A stretch of 64,000 nt of DNA. It comes from Poa pratensis (taxonomy: Eukaryota; Streptophyta; Magnoliopsida; Poales; Poaceae). Location of the stretch: contig CAMZMU010000048.1 in assembly GCA_947311845.1 (NCBI GenBank), positions 22,131,497 through 22,195,496 of the forward strand. The letters are read 5' to 3'. Below are positions 23,593-33,630 of this stretch, piece by piece. A model generated the notes under the pieces. That model was not told the DNA's origin, searched no databases, and saw only the letters and a list, made by a program, of their open reading frames with translations. Both the position numbers and the translations under genes were made by a program. Position 1 is the stretch's first letter. Each line of letters begins with the position of its first letter.

Positions 23593-24239
23593 GGAGAAAA
23601 TACAGTCAAGGGAAATACAGTCTATTGCAGATTTCACTATGTTGCAAGACTCCTCTATGCACAACTCGTACTACATAAGCAATTCATAAAGCATCCCTAG
23701 GCAAATTTTGAAGCTCCTCCTAACAAAATATTAAAGCATCAATTTGCCATGAGAGTTAACAGATCGAATTGCTCCAGAGCCAAACCAGAGCGAGCATTGA
23801 GTGCAGAAGATACGGGAACTCCTGGATTATTTTTCAAGAAAGGACTATAAATTTCAGCAGCATTCAGTTTGTACATTTTCACAAGGAAACAACTTTACTG
23901 TGCTTATACTTAGAAGCTACAACCTCACTTTTACTATCAAGAAATACGATGTCTCATTCCATTGCCGGCATTCCAAGATCCTGTCGGCACCAGCTTGTGA
24001 GTGGAGGAACCAGACGGAAGCGGCGGCGGATGCAGAGCAGCAGATGGGAGCGGTGGAAGTAGGGCGCCGGCGGAGTGAAGCGGACGGCTTGCATCTATTT
24101 AAATAGGGACCACTTTACAAAATTCTTCAATGGCACGTCCGCACGTGGTATCTCAAAAAACTTGATGGTACAAATAAAATTGAATATTTCACACCTACAA
24201 TAACTCGTTGGTTCATTCATCTCTTTTTGGGTATGATAA
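23593..24239. other. Remnant flank with upstream-gene homology
   Basis: It contains a second copy of the GTACATTTTCACA segment (23870-23995). It also holds a GC-rich piece (24000-24075; CAGACGGAAGCGGCGGCGGA) matching 31313-31375 upstream of the intact DUF1668 gene. No gene was recognised. Confidence 0.6.
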
Positions 24240-24931
24240 TTGTTTTTCCTCTTGACAGTGACATAGAAGAAAGGTTAGCGTTCGTAGGAATATGCCAGCC
24301 TCTTGACACATAGGAATATGCAAATCCTTGAGATCAATCACCATCTGTTTTTTTTCCTTCCGTGAGCTAAATTGCTTGACATGGTATAGAAGTTTGGTTG
24401 TGTGCCTCTAAACGTGTTGCCATTTGGTTGTAGGAGGTTGGTAAAGAGGACAGGGGAATTTTCTCTATTATTTATAAAGTTAAATTTTGCTTGTGGTAGG
24501 AACAGGATGCATCCGAAATTCATCTTTAAGCGACACGGTACAACCTCGAAAGGAAGATAAGAAATTGCCACGCAGTTAAAACACTATCAGCTCAACCACA
24601 CCCTGCATATTTACCAGGTTGTGCAAAAGAGCAGCAATGAAATTGACAAAGTCAAAACATCCATATTATTGTCTTATTCTCCAATGTGCAGATTTGTAAC
24701 AATCATAGAAAGATCTCCTTGGGATCATTCATTGTCGTTAGCCTTTTGGCATTCTGAAAGGGAACGCGAACGCTTCCACTTTGTTTACATCTGTACTCGC
24801 AGGAATAAATTTGCAGACTTACAATGCCAATTCCATCAGGAGATTAGTTACTTTTATTTTCATCCACTCTGGGCTGAATAAGCTTTCGACAACAAGTCTA
24901 TTAACAGTGATGCTAACAGGAAATTATGTAG
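24240..24931. repeat. Unit B of the four-copy block, left part
   Basis: It starts around TTGACAGTGACATAGAAG and follows unit C (27710-28470) through TTAGCGTTC, the TTGCTTGACATGG segment, CATCCGAAATTCATCTTTAA and TGGCATTCTGAAAGGGAACG. It is interrupted at 24932 by a Stowaway-type element and resumes at 26845. Confidence 0.75.
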
Positions 24932-25044
24932 TACTCCCTCCGTATCAAAATATAAGACTTTCTACCAACTTTCCACACACATGTATTTAGGCATGTTTTA
25001 GTGCAATGTTCATGTGAATCTTGCACTAAAACATCCTAAACCCT

Positions 25045-26168
25045 AGACGGAGCAGCAGTAGTCAGCGAGGCAACGGTGCCTGTCGAGGAAGAGCCCGAGG
25101 AAGCCAGTATACGCTTGAGCCGCACAATATCCTGGTCAGTGAGCTTCTCCGTCGAGGAAGGCGCACGAGCCGCAGTAGAGGAGCGAGTCAGGTCACGCTG
25201 CTTCTGGTGACAGTCAGACTCTGGGTGACCGGCTTCTTGCAGTAGCCACAGAAGATGTGAGAGCGAGGCCGTCCTGATCGTGCGTAAGGAGGGCGCCCGC
25301 CCACCCCCCCTAGGGAGTGGGGAGCAGCGGTGGAGCAGACGACACAGGGGCTCGGGCAGCTAGCACAGTGGGAACCGCAAGCAAACCAGCAGAACGGAGC
25401 GTGTCTCCTCGGCTCGAAGCTCTGCAAACATCTCTGATATAGGGACACGATGACCACGGGCAAGCAAGTGAGCACGCCGAGGCTCAAACTCGGCACGGAG
25501 GCGAGATAAGAACTCATGGACACGCTGAAATTCCAAATCTGACCTCACTGTCTGACAGCATCGACAAGCACCACAGACAACAGTCCTCAGAGAGTCAAGT
25601 TGACGCCAGATGGCAGAGCACTGTGTGTAGAACTCATCAACAGTGGAGTCACCCTGCTGAAGATCATGCTCCTGATGCACCACAGATAGGTAGAGAGTAT
25701 CACCAGAGGGCTGATAGCGCTGACACAGATAAGTCCACATCGCAGTAGCAGTGCCCAATCCCATAAACTCAGAAGCAAACTGGGGGAGAACACTAGCAGT
25801 GAGGATAGCAGCAGCACGAGCATCATCATTGCACCACTGAGTGTAATCAGACAGAGCATCCCGATAAATGGAGAGAGACTCCGAGTAATCCGATACCTGC
25901 TTGTCATAGGCTTCAACTGCAGGATCATCAGCATCCTTGACGGCAGCCCGATCAGCCTCAGAAGCATCAGCGGCAAGAACAGGTGGCACCGGTGGAGTAG
26001 GAGCCACAGGAGCAACGGGGCACGGCGGACAGGAGACCTCGCAGAGAGAACCCCCCACAGCAGGAGGCCGCGCATGTGGATACGCATAAAGCCCACAAAC
26101 TCAGCGTAGTTGGTGCCATTAAAGATCACTGAGCACCGAGGAACAGCAACATAGCCCGAAGGAGACAT
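25045..26168 (-). pseudogene. Copia retrotransposon gag pseudogene
   Basis: The minus strand begins with ATG at 26168 and the typical Copia Gag start (FNGTNYAEFVGFMRIHMRG). It changes frame near 26045, then shows SVLPQFASEFMGL, RYQPSGDTLYLSVV, GDSTVDEFYTQ and FLSRLRAEF. After further frame changes near 25370 and 25230 it reaches a CCHC zinc knuckle (CGYCKK...). The sequence stops soon after, about 25045, before any protease or integrase. Gag packages retrotransposon RNA into particles; this copy is dead. Confidence 0.85.
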
Positions 26169-26653
26169 GACGGGCTCTCTGTTTTTTTTAAAGTCAACAG
26201 GAGAGAGAATCTAGATCTCAGCATCTCGACCGAACCAGACCGACGCGATGCGAGCGGATGGAGGCGAGGCAAGCAAGCCCGCAGCGGCTGGACCGGGCGG
26301 GGCAGCAGATGGCCGGAGAGCCGGCGGCCGGAGTGCCGGAGAGCCGGCGGCCGGGGCAGCAGCGGGACGGCCCGAGGCGGCCGGGCAGGCGGCCGGAGAG
26401 CAGGCCGTAGGAGGCGGCGGCCGGAGAGAGAGCAGGCCGCAGGAGGCGGCGATGGACGGCGACGGCCGGCAGCAGGCCGTGGGGATGGCGGCGGGAGAGC
26501 AGGCCGCAGGAGGCGCCGGCGGACGGTGACGGCCGGCAGCAGGCCGGCTGGAGGAAGAAGAAGAGCGCAGGTCGGCCGGAGCAACGGCGACGACGGCGAC
26601 GGTGGGCTACACGCGGAGTTGCAACGCGCGGGGAGGAGGAGAGCAAAACCTAT

Positions 26654-26665
26654 GCTCTGATACCA
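26654..26665 (-). other. Primer binding site (initiator-tRNA-Met type) of the Copia remnant
   Basis: On the minus strand TGGTATCAGAGC directly follows the LTR end ...CTAACA. This is the standard Copia primer site complementary to the 3' end of plant initiator tRNA-Met. Confidence 0.8.
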
Positions 26666-26788
26666 TGTTAGAGAATGGCAACTAGTATTCCCAGGGGGCC
26701 AAAGGCCAATACATATACAGTGTGGTAAAGTGCAGTAAGCCCCTTATACAATGGGGATATACAGGAAAGGACCTATACACATCTAACA
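26666..26788 (-). repeat. Short 5' LTR (123 bp) of the Copia remnant
   Basis: Minus-strand ends are TGTTAGATG...CTCTAACA with a TGTTAG/CTAACA terminal inverted repeat, next to the primer site. It is very short for a Copia LTR. The partner LTR is missing. The leader between primer site and gag ATG (26169-26653) is very GC-rich with many CCGGC repeats. Confidence 0.75.
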
Positions 26789-26844
26789 GATACATGTGTG
26801 TGAAAAGTTGGTAGAAAGTCTTATATTTCGATACGGAGGGAGTA

Positions 26845-27115
26845 TATATAAGCAGCACGATCAAGTAACTAATATTCACAAGATAGGCACCATATAAACG
26901 GCATAGGAGATAAGCTTCTATACAACATGCAGAATAATAAAGTAAAAGTGTCATAGATACACATAGACATGAAACATCTACCAAAAACTGATGTTGTTTG
27001 GACTATCTTGAGTTTTCCTGACCATCCTGGTCCTTAATTATGTGTTACATTAAACATTTGCTTTCTCCAATAATGCCAAATCTTCTAGTTATGCAACAAG
27101 GTCAGTTGACCAGAT
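26845..27115. repeat. Unit B of the four-copy block, right part
   Basis: It matches unit A 20611-20913 (AACTAATATTCA, CACCATATAAA, CATCTTGAGTTTTC...). It resumes directly after the TA duplication of the Stowaway-type element. Confidence 0.75.
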
Positions 27116-27460
27116 TTATACTTCCAGCAGAAGTATAAGAATCGAAATTATTTTTTATTAATTCAGCCAAGCTGGATGAGCACATTACAAGGCTGGATTA
27201 CAAGAATTACGTGCAACTTCTTTATGTGTTGTTAAGCAAAACATTAGAAGTGTAGTAAATAGTAGGCGTAGTTCATAAGCAGTAGTACAAATCAAACAAC
27301 GTCCCAAGTCACCACCAACAATTTTGAAGAAAATTATTACCACCTACATAAGATACTAAACCGAAAAAATACCAAGCTATCTTTGGCATAAGAACTCGCC
27401 AATGTTGTCCCCGAAGGTCTTCACGAGCCTACGGGAATGGTCCGTCAGTGGATGTAATTT
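27116..27460. other. Intergenic, no supported feature
   Basis: AT-rich sequence with no recognised gene or repeat ends. Confidence 0.5.
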
Positions 27461-28818
27461 GGATCCCTCGGGCTCCAATCTTGCAGTGTTAATCTAATAG
27501 TCAGTTTAAGTTAATCGGACACAAAAACATACATGCAAGTTTGGAAAGACCCAAAAATATACCTGAGCTCATAGCAGCTATAGTTTCATTTGATGCCCGT
27601 ATAACTCATTTCTATGTCAGTTTATATCAAAACTTCCTTAGCAATTTGGAAAGTTTTTGGTGAACTAGTTTATGTGCGACTCATTTTGGCTAACTGTTTT
27701 TCCTCCTATGAGTTTACAGTGATATAGAAAAACAGGTTAGCGTTCATGGCAATTACTTGGCATCATAGCCGCACATGCCATCCTCTTAACACATAGGCAA
27801 TGCTGCCACGGTACGCATCCTTGAGCTCAAGCACCATGTGGCGTTGTCTAGTTTTTTTCTTCTGTGAGCTAACTTGCTTGGCATGTTATAGAGGTTTTTA
27901 GTTGTGTGCATGATCTAAACGTGTTTCCATTTGGTTGGTTGGGTTGGTGCAGAGTACATGGGAATTTTCTCTATTATTTCAAAATTTTAATTTTGTGTGG
28001 TGCAGCCCTCACCCCATATATACGACCATGCAGATGCAGTTGTGTCTATGCTCCCCAGAACCCACGAATCGAATAAGGAGATAGATGATACCTTTGCATG
28101 CTTTGTCTACCATAGAAATAGACACCACGTACAGTTAAGATTTCGTAGGAATAGGAGGCATCAGAAATTCATCTTTAAGCGCGATGCGCCAGCTTCGCAC
28201 GAAAGATAAGAATTGCCACGGAGTTCAAACACTGTTAGCTCAACCAGACCCTGCATATTTACCAGGTTGTCCGAAAGACCAACAAGAAAATTAAAAAAGT
28301 AAGAACATCCATTCATTGTCTCTACTCTGCATGTGCAGATTTGTAATAATCATAGAAATACCTGGAGATCCATTCATTGTCCTTAGCCTTGTGGCATTCT
28401 GAAAGGGAACGCGAACACTTCTACTTTGCCTAGATCTGTACGTGCAGGCATAAATTCGTAGACTTACAATGCCAATTCCATCAGAAAGAGATGAGCTAAA
28501 TCTTCACTGCTCTCACTGCTTAAACTTATGTGAGCTCACTTCTTCATTTCAGTGGTACATAGTGACTTTTTTCTCCTCTACTCCAGGCTGAATAATCTTT
28601 TTTATGCAGTGACACAAATATCTTTAGTGTTTATCGAGAGAACAAAACATGTACAACACACTGGAAAAAGCACATACGATTTTAGCACCTTAAATCTTGA
28701 ATAAAGGCATATCTACATTTCACAGAACCGACATCCTAAGAAATTGCTCACCTGCTTGTACACAATTGAAAGCAGAAAACACTTTTTATTTCTACAAATT
28801 GTACTTTACATCCATTGC
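27461..28818. repeat. Unit C of the four-copy block
   Basis: This is the most complete unit. 27461-27735 matches 35875-36148 (unit D left part; TTTGGATCCCT, AAGTTAATCGGAC, CAGTGATATAGAA). The remainder matches unit D right part, unit A and unit B. It lies directly downstream of the intact minus-strand DUF1668 gene, so the block is probably that gene's duplicated 3' flank. No coding region was recognised. Confidence 0.75.
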
Positions 28819-28832
28819 ACACAACCGAGCCA
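28819..28832. repeat. Left 14-bp target duplication of the 0.45-kb retroposon
   Basis: ACACAACCGAGCCA is repeated exactly at 29281-29294. Confidence 0.88.
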
Positions 28833-29280
28833 TTTTCCGCGTCGACAATGGTGACTCGGCAGCATGGTGCAGTGGGGTCTCGGCGTGGATGCGTGCGAAT
28901 GGACGAGGGCAGGGCGGTGGTGCTGTTTGGCGTCATGGCGACGTCGCCGGCTGGCCTTGCAAGTCATGGCGTTGATCTTTGCCTGAAGATGGGTTCGAGG
29001 AAGACAGCGAAGCGACTTCTATAGCGCGCGCATGCGGTGCGCGTTGAGGGTCTGCTGGACCGGTACTCCGGTTGTAGATGATGCGTGCAGGTGTGAGGTC
29101 AAGGCATGCGGCTCTGATCATGGCCACCCCCATCATAGTTGTAGCGACTTGTTGTTGCCGAGCGGCTGACTTCGGTTTGATCAATGTTGTAACTTGTAAG
29201 CTTTGATGAATAATTGCGGATGGCTTTGTGCATACTTTGATGCAGAGGCCGGGGATCCGCACCCCCTTATCTAAAAAAAA
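28833..29280 (+). mobile_element. 0.45-kb poly(A) retroposon (SINE or truncated LINE)
   Basis: The 448-bp insert ends in A8 (29273-29280) and is flanked by perfect 14-bp direct repeats. The 3' part (TTGATGCAGAGGCCGGGGAT ... CCCCCTTATCTAAAA) resembles the 3' ends of grass LINEs. There is no open reading frame of note. It may be a 5'-truncated LINE, or a SINE using the same machinery. No clear polymerase III boxes were identified. Confidence 0.8.
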
Positions 29281-29294
29281 ACACAACCGAGCCA

Positions 29295-29907
29295 AACAGG
29301 TAGTTTCGACATCCATAACTTTATGGGAGTAATTATTTCATAACTTTATACAGACAACTACAAGGCATATAAATAATGTCGTGCATTTATCAAGGTTATA
29401 AAAAGCGCGCTTAGGCACTGAGCGGAGCAAAACGTCTAGCGCTTAAACGTGCGCTTGCAAAACGCTCAATTAGCGCCTAGCGCTTAACTGAACCGTGGCA
29501 TTTATAGAAACAATATCAACAATACAAAAAACAATATTACTAGATATATTGTGAAATTGCTTTGCATAATGTATTTATTTGTTCTGCCACGGTTTTTTTA
29601 TATCATGATTAAACTTTTGAAATTTGGTAGGACAGGAACCATGCATTCTCACAGGTACTGCAAGTAGGAGAGAATCACACACCATTGCTAAAAATATCTT
29701 TACAAAATTACAAGTCGTGCACTTTTGGGCCCTTGTAGAAGAGATTATATAATTCTCCTGGTAGTAGGAATAAAAACAGTACCAAAGTTTACACAGCAAA
29801 AAGTAATCGACAACACTGCAAGAATAAGACAATCTCATCTCTACTATGCGTGTATAACCTGTAAAAATTCCTGTATTTGTAAATCCATTTCTCCTCCTTT
29901 TCTGTTC
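29295..29907. other. 3' flank of the DUF1668 gene
   Basis: AT-rich. A palindrome-prone patch AAGCGCGCTTAGGCAC...GCGCCTAGCGCTTAAC lies at 29401-29490. 29590-29830 has a diverged relative at 32990-33205 (GGTAGGAATAAAA near both ends), further evidence of block duplication. Confidence 0.55.
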
Positions 29908-31035
29908 TTACATCCAGAATGCTACAGGAGAAAACAACGGGGAATGCTTTGACACTGAATGGGAGTTCGTGATGCGGTTCATGGTTTGTAGTTCTCCCTT
30001 ATGGTTGTACCTGAGGCCAAATGTGGTAATGTGGAGAATGAAACCATCACGAGCATCACAAGTATCATCTCCGTCTCGTACCACACACTCCACAAGGCAA
30101 AATTTGGCGTTGTCACCCCCCATGTGTGTGAGAGTGGCCGCTGGTGCCCGTAGGCGGCTGTTAGAGAGCTTGCGGAGCAACCTTTCCTGGAGCATCTTGC
30201 AATCCGGCTGCGACTGGCTTGTGCTCGAGCGGGAGGCAACTTGGCAAGAGCAAATGTAGCCATCCTTGTTAAGCCCAACCCATGCATCCAGCATGCTGTC
30301 GAAAAAGCCTTGTCCGTCGAAAGGCAAGGACCATTCGCCGTGCGACCTCCACTGGCGTTGCTTGGTGTCGAAGGAAAAGGTGCAAATGGGCCTGCGGCGT
30401 ATGTTGTTGTACTTGCTGTGCGCTGTGAAGAAGATGGTGTGCCCATCTGGGTGCAAGGCATAGGAGGTGATGATTTCGTTATTGGCGAATGGCCATGGCG
30501 AGTCCACTCTTTGCCAGCACCAGTCCATGGTTGGCTTTGCAGACCACGGATCGTCGTTGTCAGTGGGTGCACAGGACATGACCTTCAAGAATTGCTGCGG
30601 GTCCTTAACGAAATTTGGGAATGCAAAGAGCATATCGGCAGTAGCAATAGACCTGTGGTGGTCACCTAGCAGTGATTCTGGGAGGGGAGGGCCAACGGCC
30701 AGCCCTGCTGCCTCTGTATCGTAAACAAGGCTGGGGGTCCGTCCACAGCGTGGGTTGGTGGTGATGAAGATGTGTCTGCCCATGGCATCGAAGGTCGTGC
30801 ACCGGCCAGTTACAGGTGCGATTATCCGGACGACGCCAGGCTGCTTCCTGAGGTCAGCGTCGGTGTCATCTTCGTCAATCTTATGGATGCTGAATCCTCT
30901 GCTCCAGTCATCCAGCACCAGGTAGAGGTGTTTCTGCTTCTCCAACCTTTTGCTGGTGCGCTCGCAGTAGCTGGCCTGCCCCTGCCGCCGCTTGCCTCCG
31001 GTCACCTCCGGGCTATCAATTCTCGAGTTCATCAT
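29908..31035 (-). CDS. DUF1668 family protein
   Basis: The single-exon reading frame gives 375 aa from the first ATG, at 31035 (a tandem Met-Met start); the same frame is open further upstream but without an ATG. The sequence resembles grass DUF1668 proteins (PF07893). Marks are LYLVLDDWSRGFSIHKID near the N-terminus, RCTTFDAMGRHIFI, PSLVYDTEAAGLAVGPPLP, the YALHPDGHTIFFT strand and FSFDTKQRQWRSHGEW. The repeats of 'FD/YDT...W' spacing suggest a beta-propeller-like or kelch-like fold, which is inference. The function of this family is unknown; no signal peptide or membrane span is seen. A dead 3' fragment of a paralogue lies at 23430-23592. This appears to be the only intact copy in the window. 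Confidence 0.8.
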   Translation of the reverse strand: MMNSRIDSPEVTGGKRRQGQASYCERTSKRLEKQKHLYLVLDDWSRGFSIHKIDEDDTDADLRKQPGVVRIIAPVTGRCTTFDAMGRHIFITTNPRCGRTPSLVYDTEAAGLAVGPPLPESLLGDHHRSIATADMLFAFPNFVKDPQQFLKVMSCAPTDNDDPWSAKPTMDWCWQRVDSPWPFANNEIITSYALHPDGHTIFFTAHSKYNNIRRRPICTFSFDTKQRQWRSHGEWSLPFDGQGFFDSMLDAWVGLNKDGYICSCQVASRSSTSQSQPDCKMLQERLLRKLSNSRLRAPAATLTHMGGDNAKFCLVECVVRDGDDTCDARDGFILHITTFGLRYNHKGELQTMNRITNSHSVSKHSPLFSPVAFWM

Positions 31036-31445
31036 CGTCTTGTCGCAATATTGGATTTGTTTTCGCCCCCCAAAAAAGATGGACGGAGATCTAAAATAAG
31101 GCTGGCTTGCAATTGATATATGTCTGCCAACAGTCAAGAAAACCGTGCGATTGGGTTGATTGATCTATAAAGCCGCCTCCCCAGGGTTGCAATCGAACTC
31201 GGAAACCGATTGCAATCGGGAAAACGGTAAGAATCCGAGCCCGACACTTTCTCCGGATAAACACAACAGATCGGGAAGCGTGTGGAGAGGAGAGGCGATT
31301 GGGACTGGAGGAATCAGACGGAAGCGGCGGCGGATGTAGAGCAGCAGATGGGAGCGGTGGAAGTAGGGTGGCGGCGGCGTTAGGAGATCGGGGCGGAGGC
31401 GGCGCTAGGAGATTGGGGCGGCGGACGCGCTAGGAGCTGGGGGCG

Positions 31446-31628
31446 GACGCACGGGATGGAGAGGGGCACGTGGCGTGAGAGGCGGGTGGAGAGGTCGACG
31501 GCGTCGGCGGCGAAGTCGATGAAGCCCGGGAGGAAGATGGCGTCGTCGTAGGTGTACGATAAGCCCTGCCGGAAAAGGTGCGACGCCGAGAAACCGTCTC
31601 CGTCGAGGTCACCGCTGCTCGCCGACAT
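31446..31628 (-). pseudogene. Isolated first exon of IMP dehydrogenase
   Basis: From the ATG at 31628, 61 codons match the N-terminus of plant inosine-5'-monophosphate dehydrogenase. Matching stretches are DGFSASHLFRQGLSYTYDD, IFLPGFIDF and AVDLSTRLSRHVPLSIPCV. Homology stops abruptly at SIPCV, where the family continues with the SPMDTV segment. No later exon or catalytic loop is found in the window. IMPDH converts IMP to XMP in guanine nucleotide synthesis; this piece cannot. It lies head-to-tail, about 400 bp upstream of the DUF1668 start, and may contribute promoter sequence to it. It is either a truncated gene or a captured fragment. Confidence 0.8.
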
Positions 31629-31829
31629 ATGTGGGCAGGGGCTTTAGGGTTTTGCGGCGGCGCGGCGGCGGGGGAGGATGGGCAGACGGATGCGAACAGA
31701 AAACATGAACCTGGAATATATATTTTTTGCGATGCTCGGCGTGCATTATTCAATATTTCAATGTGTCTTGTAAAAAATAATCACGCCGTAAAATTTAAAC
31801 CTTCTTTCATGTAAAAAAATAAAAGTTCT

Positions 31830-32640
31830 TTCTTTTTTTTGAATTTTTCATATATATTAAACCAACAAAGAGTACACGATTACATCGATTACAAAAACAA
31901 TACTAAAAGAGACGAGCAAATCTATGAGATATTCAAACCCTTTCTTCTTCCATGACACAATCTTGTACTTTTCTGAAGGCAGCCGTAGAACAATGCCGAA
32001 TACACCAAACCACAGACCTGTGAATACCAACGAAGGTTCTCCCCTTTTAATTTTGAGCCGCAATGCCAAACCTTTGTGCACGCACGCAGTCATTAAATTA
32101 ATCAAGCAACATCGGTAAGAGCACCACCACTGATATTTCAGGGACAAAAAACCGCACCACTTTGTCGACGTCGTTGGGAGCCGAGAGAATGAATCACCGT
32201 TGCCGAAGACGTAGTAGCCGGGATAGATAATGCGAGTACAAACCTCCTCACGGCAACCATGAGAAACAATCCAAGATTGATCTGGCGAAACAAGATCTGA
32301 ATAACCATACCTAGACAAACTTAATCTTCCACAACCACCATTGACGTCGGGAAGGAGATCTCGCCGACGAACGAAGCGCGGAAGATCACTTATTGCAGAC
32401 GATGCCATCTCCATTGACGAATAAGATAACAACCAAAACCAAGCTCTAACATTAAGGACCTTTATGTAGCGCCCTGCGCAGGTCCGAGGTCCCCACCCCT
32501 CCTAGTACCAGCGGCACCTAGAGGAGGTGAGAACCCGTCAATTCTTAGACGAAGGGGACGATGAAGATGCAGATGGCGCCGGCGGCGACGGCTAGGGTTG
32601 AAACCCTAGGCCGCCGCCTCTCTCCGATCTCAGTTTGATG
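31830..32640 (-). mobile_element. Probable poly(A) retrosequence, minus orientation
   Basis: On the minus strand the segment begins with a leader-like GC-rich part containing GGTTTCAACCCTAGCC. It contains an open frame from ATG 32432 to 31857 (191 aa, unrecognised) and ends in an A-run (about 31831-31840 on the plus strand as T-run) preceded by TTTAATATATATGAAAAATT. The shape suits a LINE-mobilised retrosequence. I could not find matching target duplications, so boundaries are uncertain. The 191-aa frame has Cys/Trp-rich and hydrophobic parts but no family was recognised. Confidence 0.45.
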
Positions 32641-33229
32641 ATTGTTTTGTTAATCAATTGGTGGTTCATTTAATATTGTGAAGTGCAATACACAATTGTA
32701 GAACACTTGAGTTTTCCTGGCAATATCTATGGAGCATAGAAACATAAGATATAAGTAAAGGTAATAGCAGCGGCTGTACAAATACTTATCCATCATGTGC
32801 AACTTACTACAATAAGTTGAAATTTGGGATCCCCGATAATAAAATTGGGAAAATGTGGAAAACTACTCGAAATGACCGACATGTGGCCCTGATTTTTTTT
32901 GTGAAAATGCCCCTACACATTTTCATCTTACATTGCATGACCTTAGCTCAGCCTTATCTTTATTAATAGTCTATATCTTCAAAACAAAGGGTGTGAAATG
33001 TTTTTATAATCATGGTCAATATTTTAAAAATGGTAGGACATAACTTATGTATCTGATATTTTAGGAACAAAGGGTAAGAGACCTCACGCAAGGACTTAAA
33101 ATTAACACTATTTTTATTCCTGCACTTCGGGGTACATGTAAAGAGATCATTATCTCTTGGTGGTAGGAATAAAATAGTACTACCGTTTAAGCAACAAAAC
33201 GGAGTTGATACAAGATTAGAGATTACTAG
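32641..33229. other. Intergenic with weak DUF1668-flank homology
   Basis: 32990-33205 shows diverged similarity to 29590-29830, the 3' flank of the intact DUF1668 gene (ATCATGGTC, ATGGTAGGACA, TGGTAGGAATAAAA). No gene was recognised. Confidence 0.45.
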
Positions 33230-33238
33230 CACCCAGGC

Positions 33239-33630
33239 GCTAATTTTATTTAAATAATACACGAAAATTAATTAATTTCAGAAATATTACGCGTTTTTTT
33301 TTTTTTTTTGCAAAAGTAGGATCCCGTCACCTGTCGTCGTTGCTGAAGACGAGAGGGCCCACAAGGCCACGTGGAGGCACGTGTGAGCTGCTGGGCTGTT
33401 ACTAGTGGCGTGCGTGAAAGTGGCGTGTATTTGTGCACGCACGCCACTAGTAACAGCCCAGCAGCTCACACGTGCCTCCACGTGGCCTTGTGGGCCCTCT
33501 CGTCTTCAGCAACGACGACAGGTCGGCGTCGTCTTCGCCAAGGACGACGGGATCCTATTTTTGCAAAAAAAAAATCGCGTGTTATTTCTGTAATTAATTA
33601 TTTTGTGTGTATTATTTAAAAAAAATTAGC
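33239..33630. mobile_element. Foldback Mutator-type MITE with 9-bp target duplication
   Basis: The element begins GCTAATTTTATTTAAATAAT and ends with the inverse (...AAAATTAGC). It is flanked by CACCCAGGC at 33230-33238 and 33631-33639, a 9-bp duplication as made by Mutator transposases. It is nearly a perfect palindrome. The arm 33352-33418 (GAGGGCCCACAAGGCCACGT...) is inverted at 33436-33506 around a loop of about 17-20 bases. It is non-coding. A transcript would form a long hairpin. Confidence 0.85.

Larger units (their letters stand above)
24934..26842. mobile_element. Stowaway-type element (TA duplication) enlarged by a Copia gag remnant
   Basis: Ends are CTCCCTCCGTATC at 24934 and its inverse GATACGGAGGGAG ending at 26842, flanked by TA at 24932-24933 and 26843-26844. 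The inverted arms extend about 55 bp. Unit A shows the empty site (GAAATTATGTATATAAAAGC, 20601-20620). An inner inverted pair (TGTTTTAGTGCAA / TTGCACTAAAACA) lies at 24990-25035. The region from about 25045 to 26788 is foreign: a truncated Copia retrotransposon. Confidence 0.82.

Noticed and set aside
29401..29490. AAGCGC/GCGCTT-rich patch as a separate MITE
   Set aside because: Inverted pieces are short and no target duplication or clear ends were found.
31036..31137. Upstream extension of the DUF1668 frame
   Set aside because: The frame is open but its first possible codon at 31137 is TTG. The first ATG is at 31035, so the shorter start was chosen.
33352..33506. Hairpin as a candidate microRNA precursor
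   Set aside because: The palindrome is a complete MITE with target duplications, and pairing is too long and too perfect for a typical microRNA precursor.
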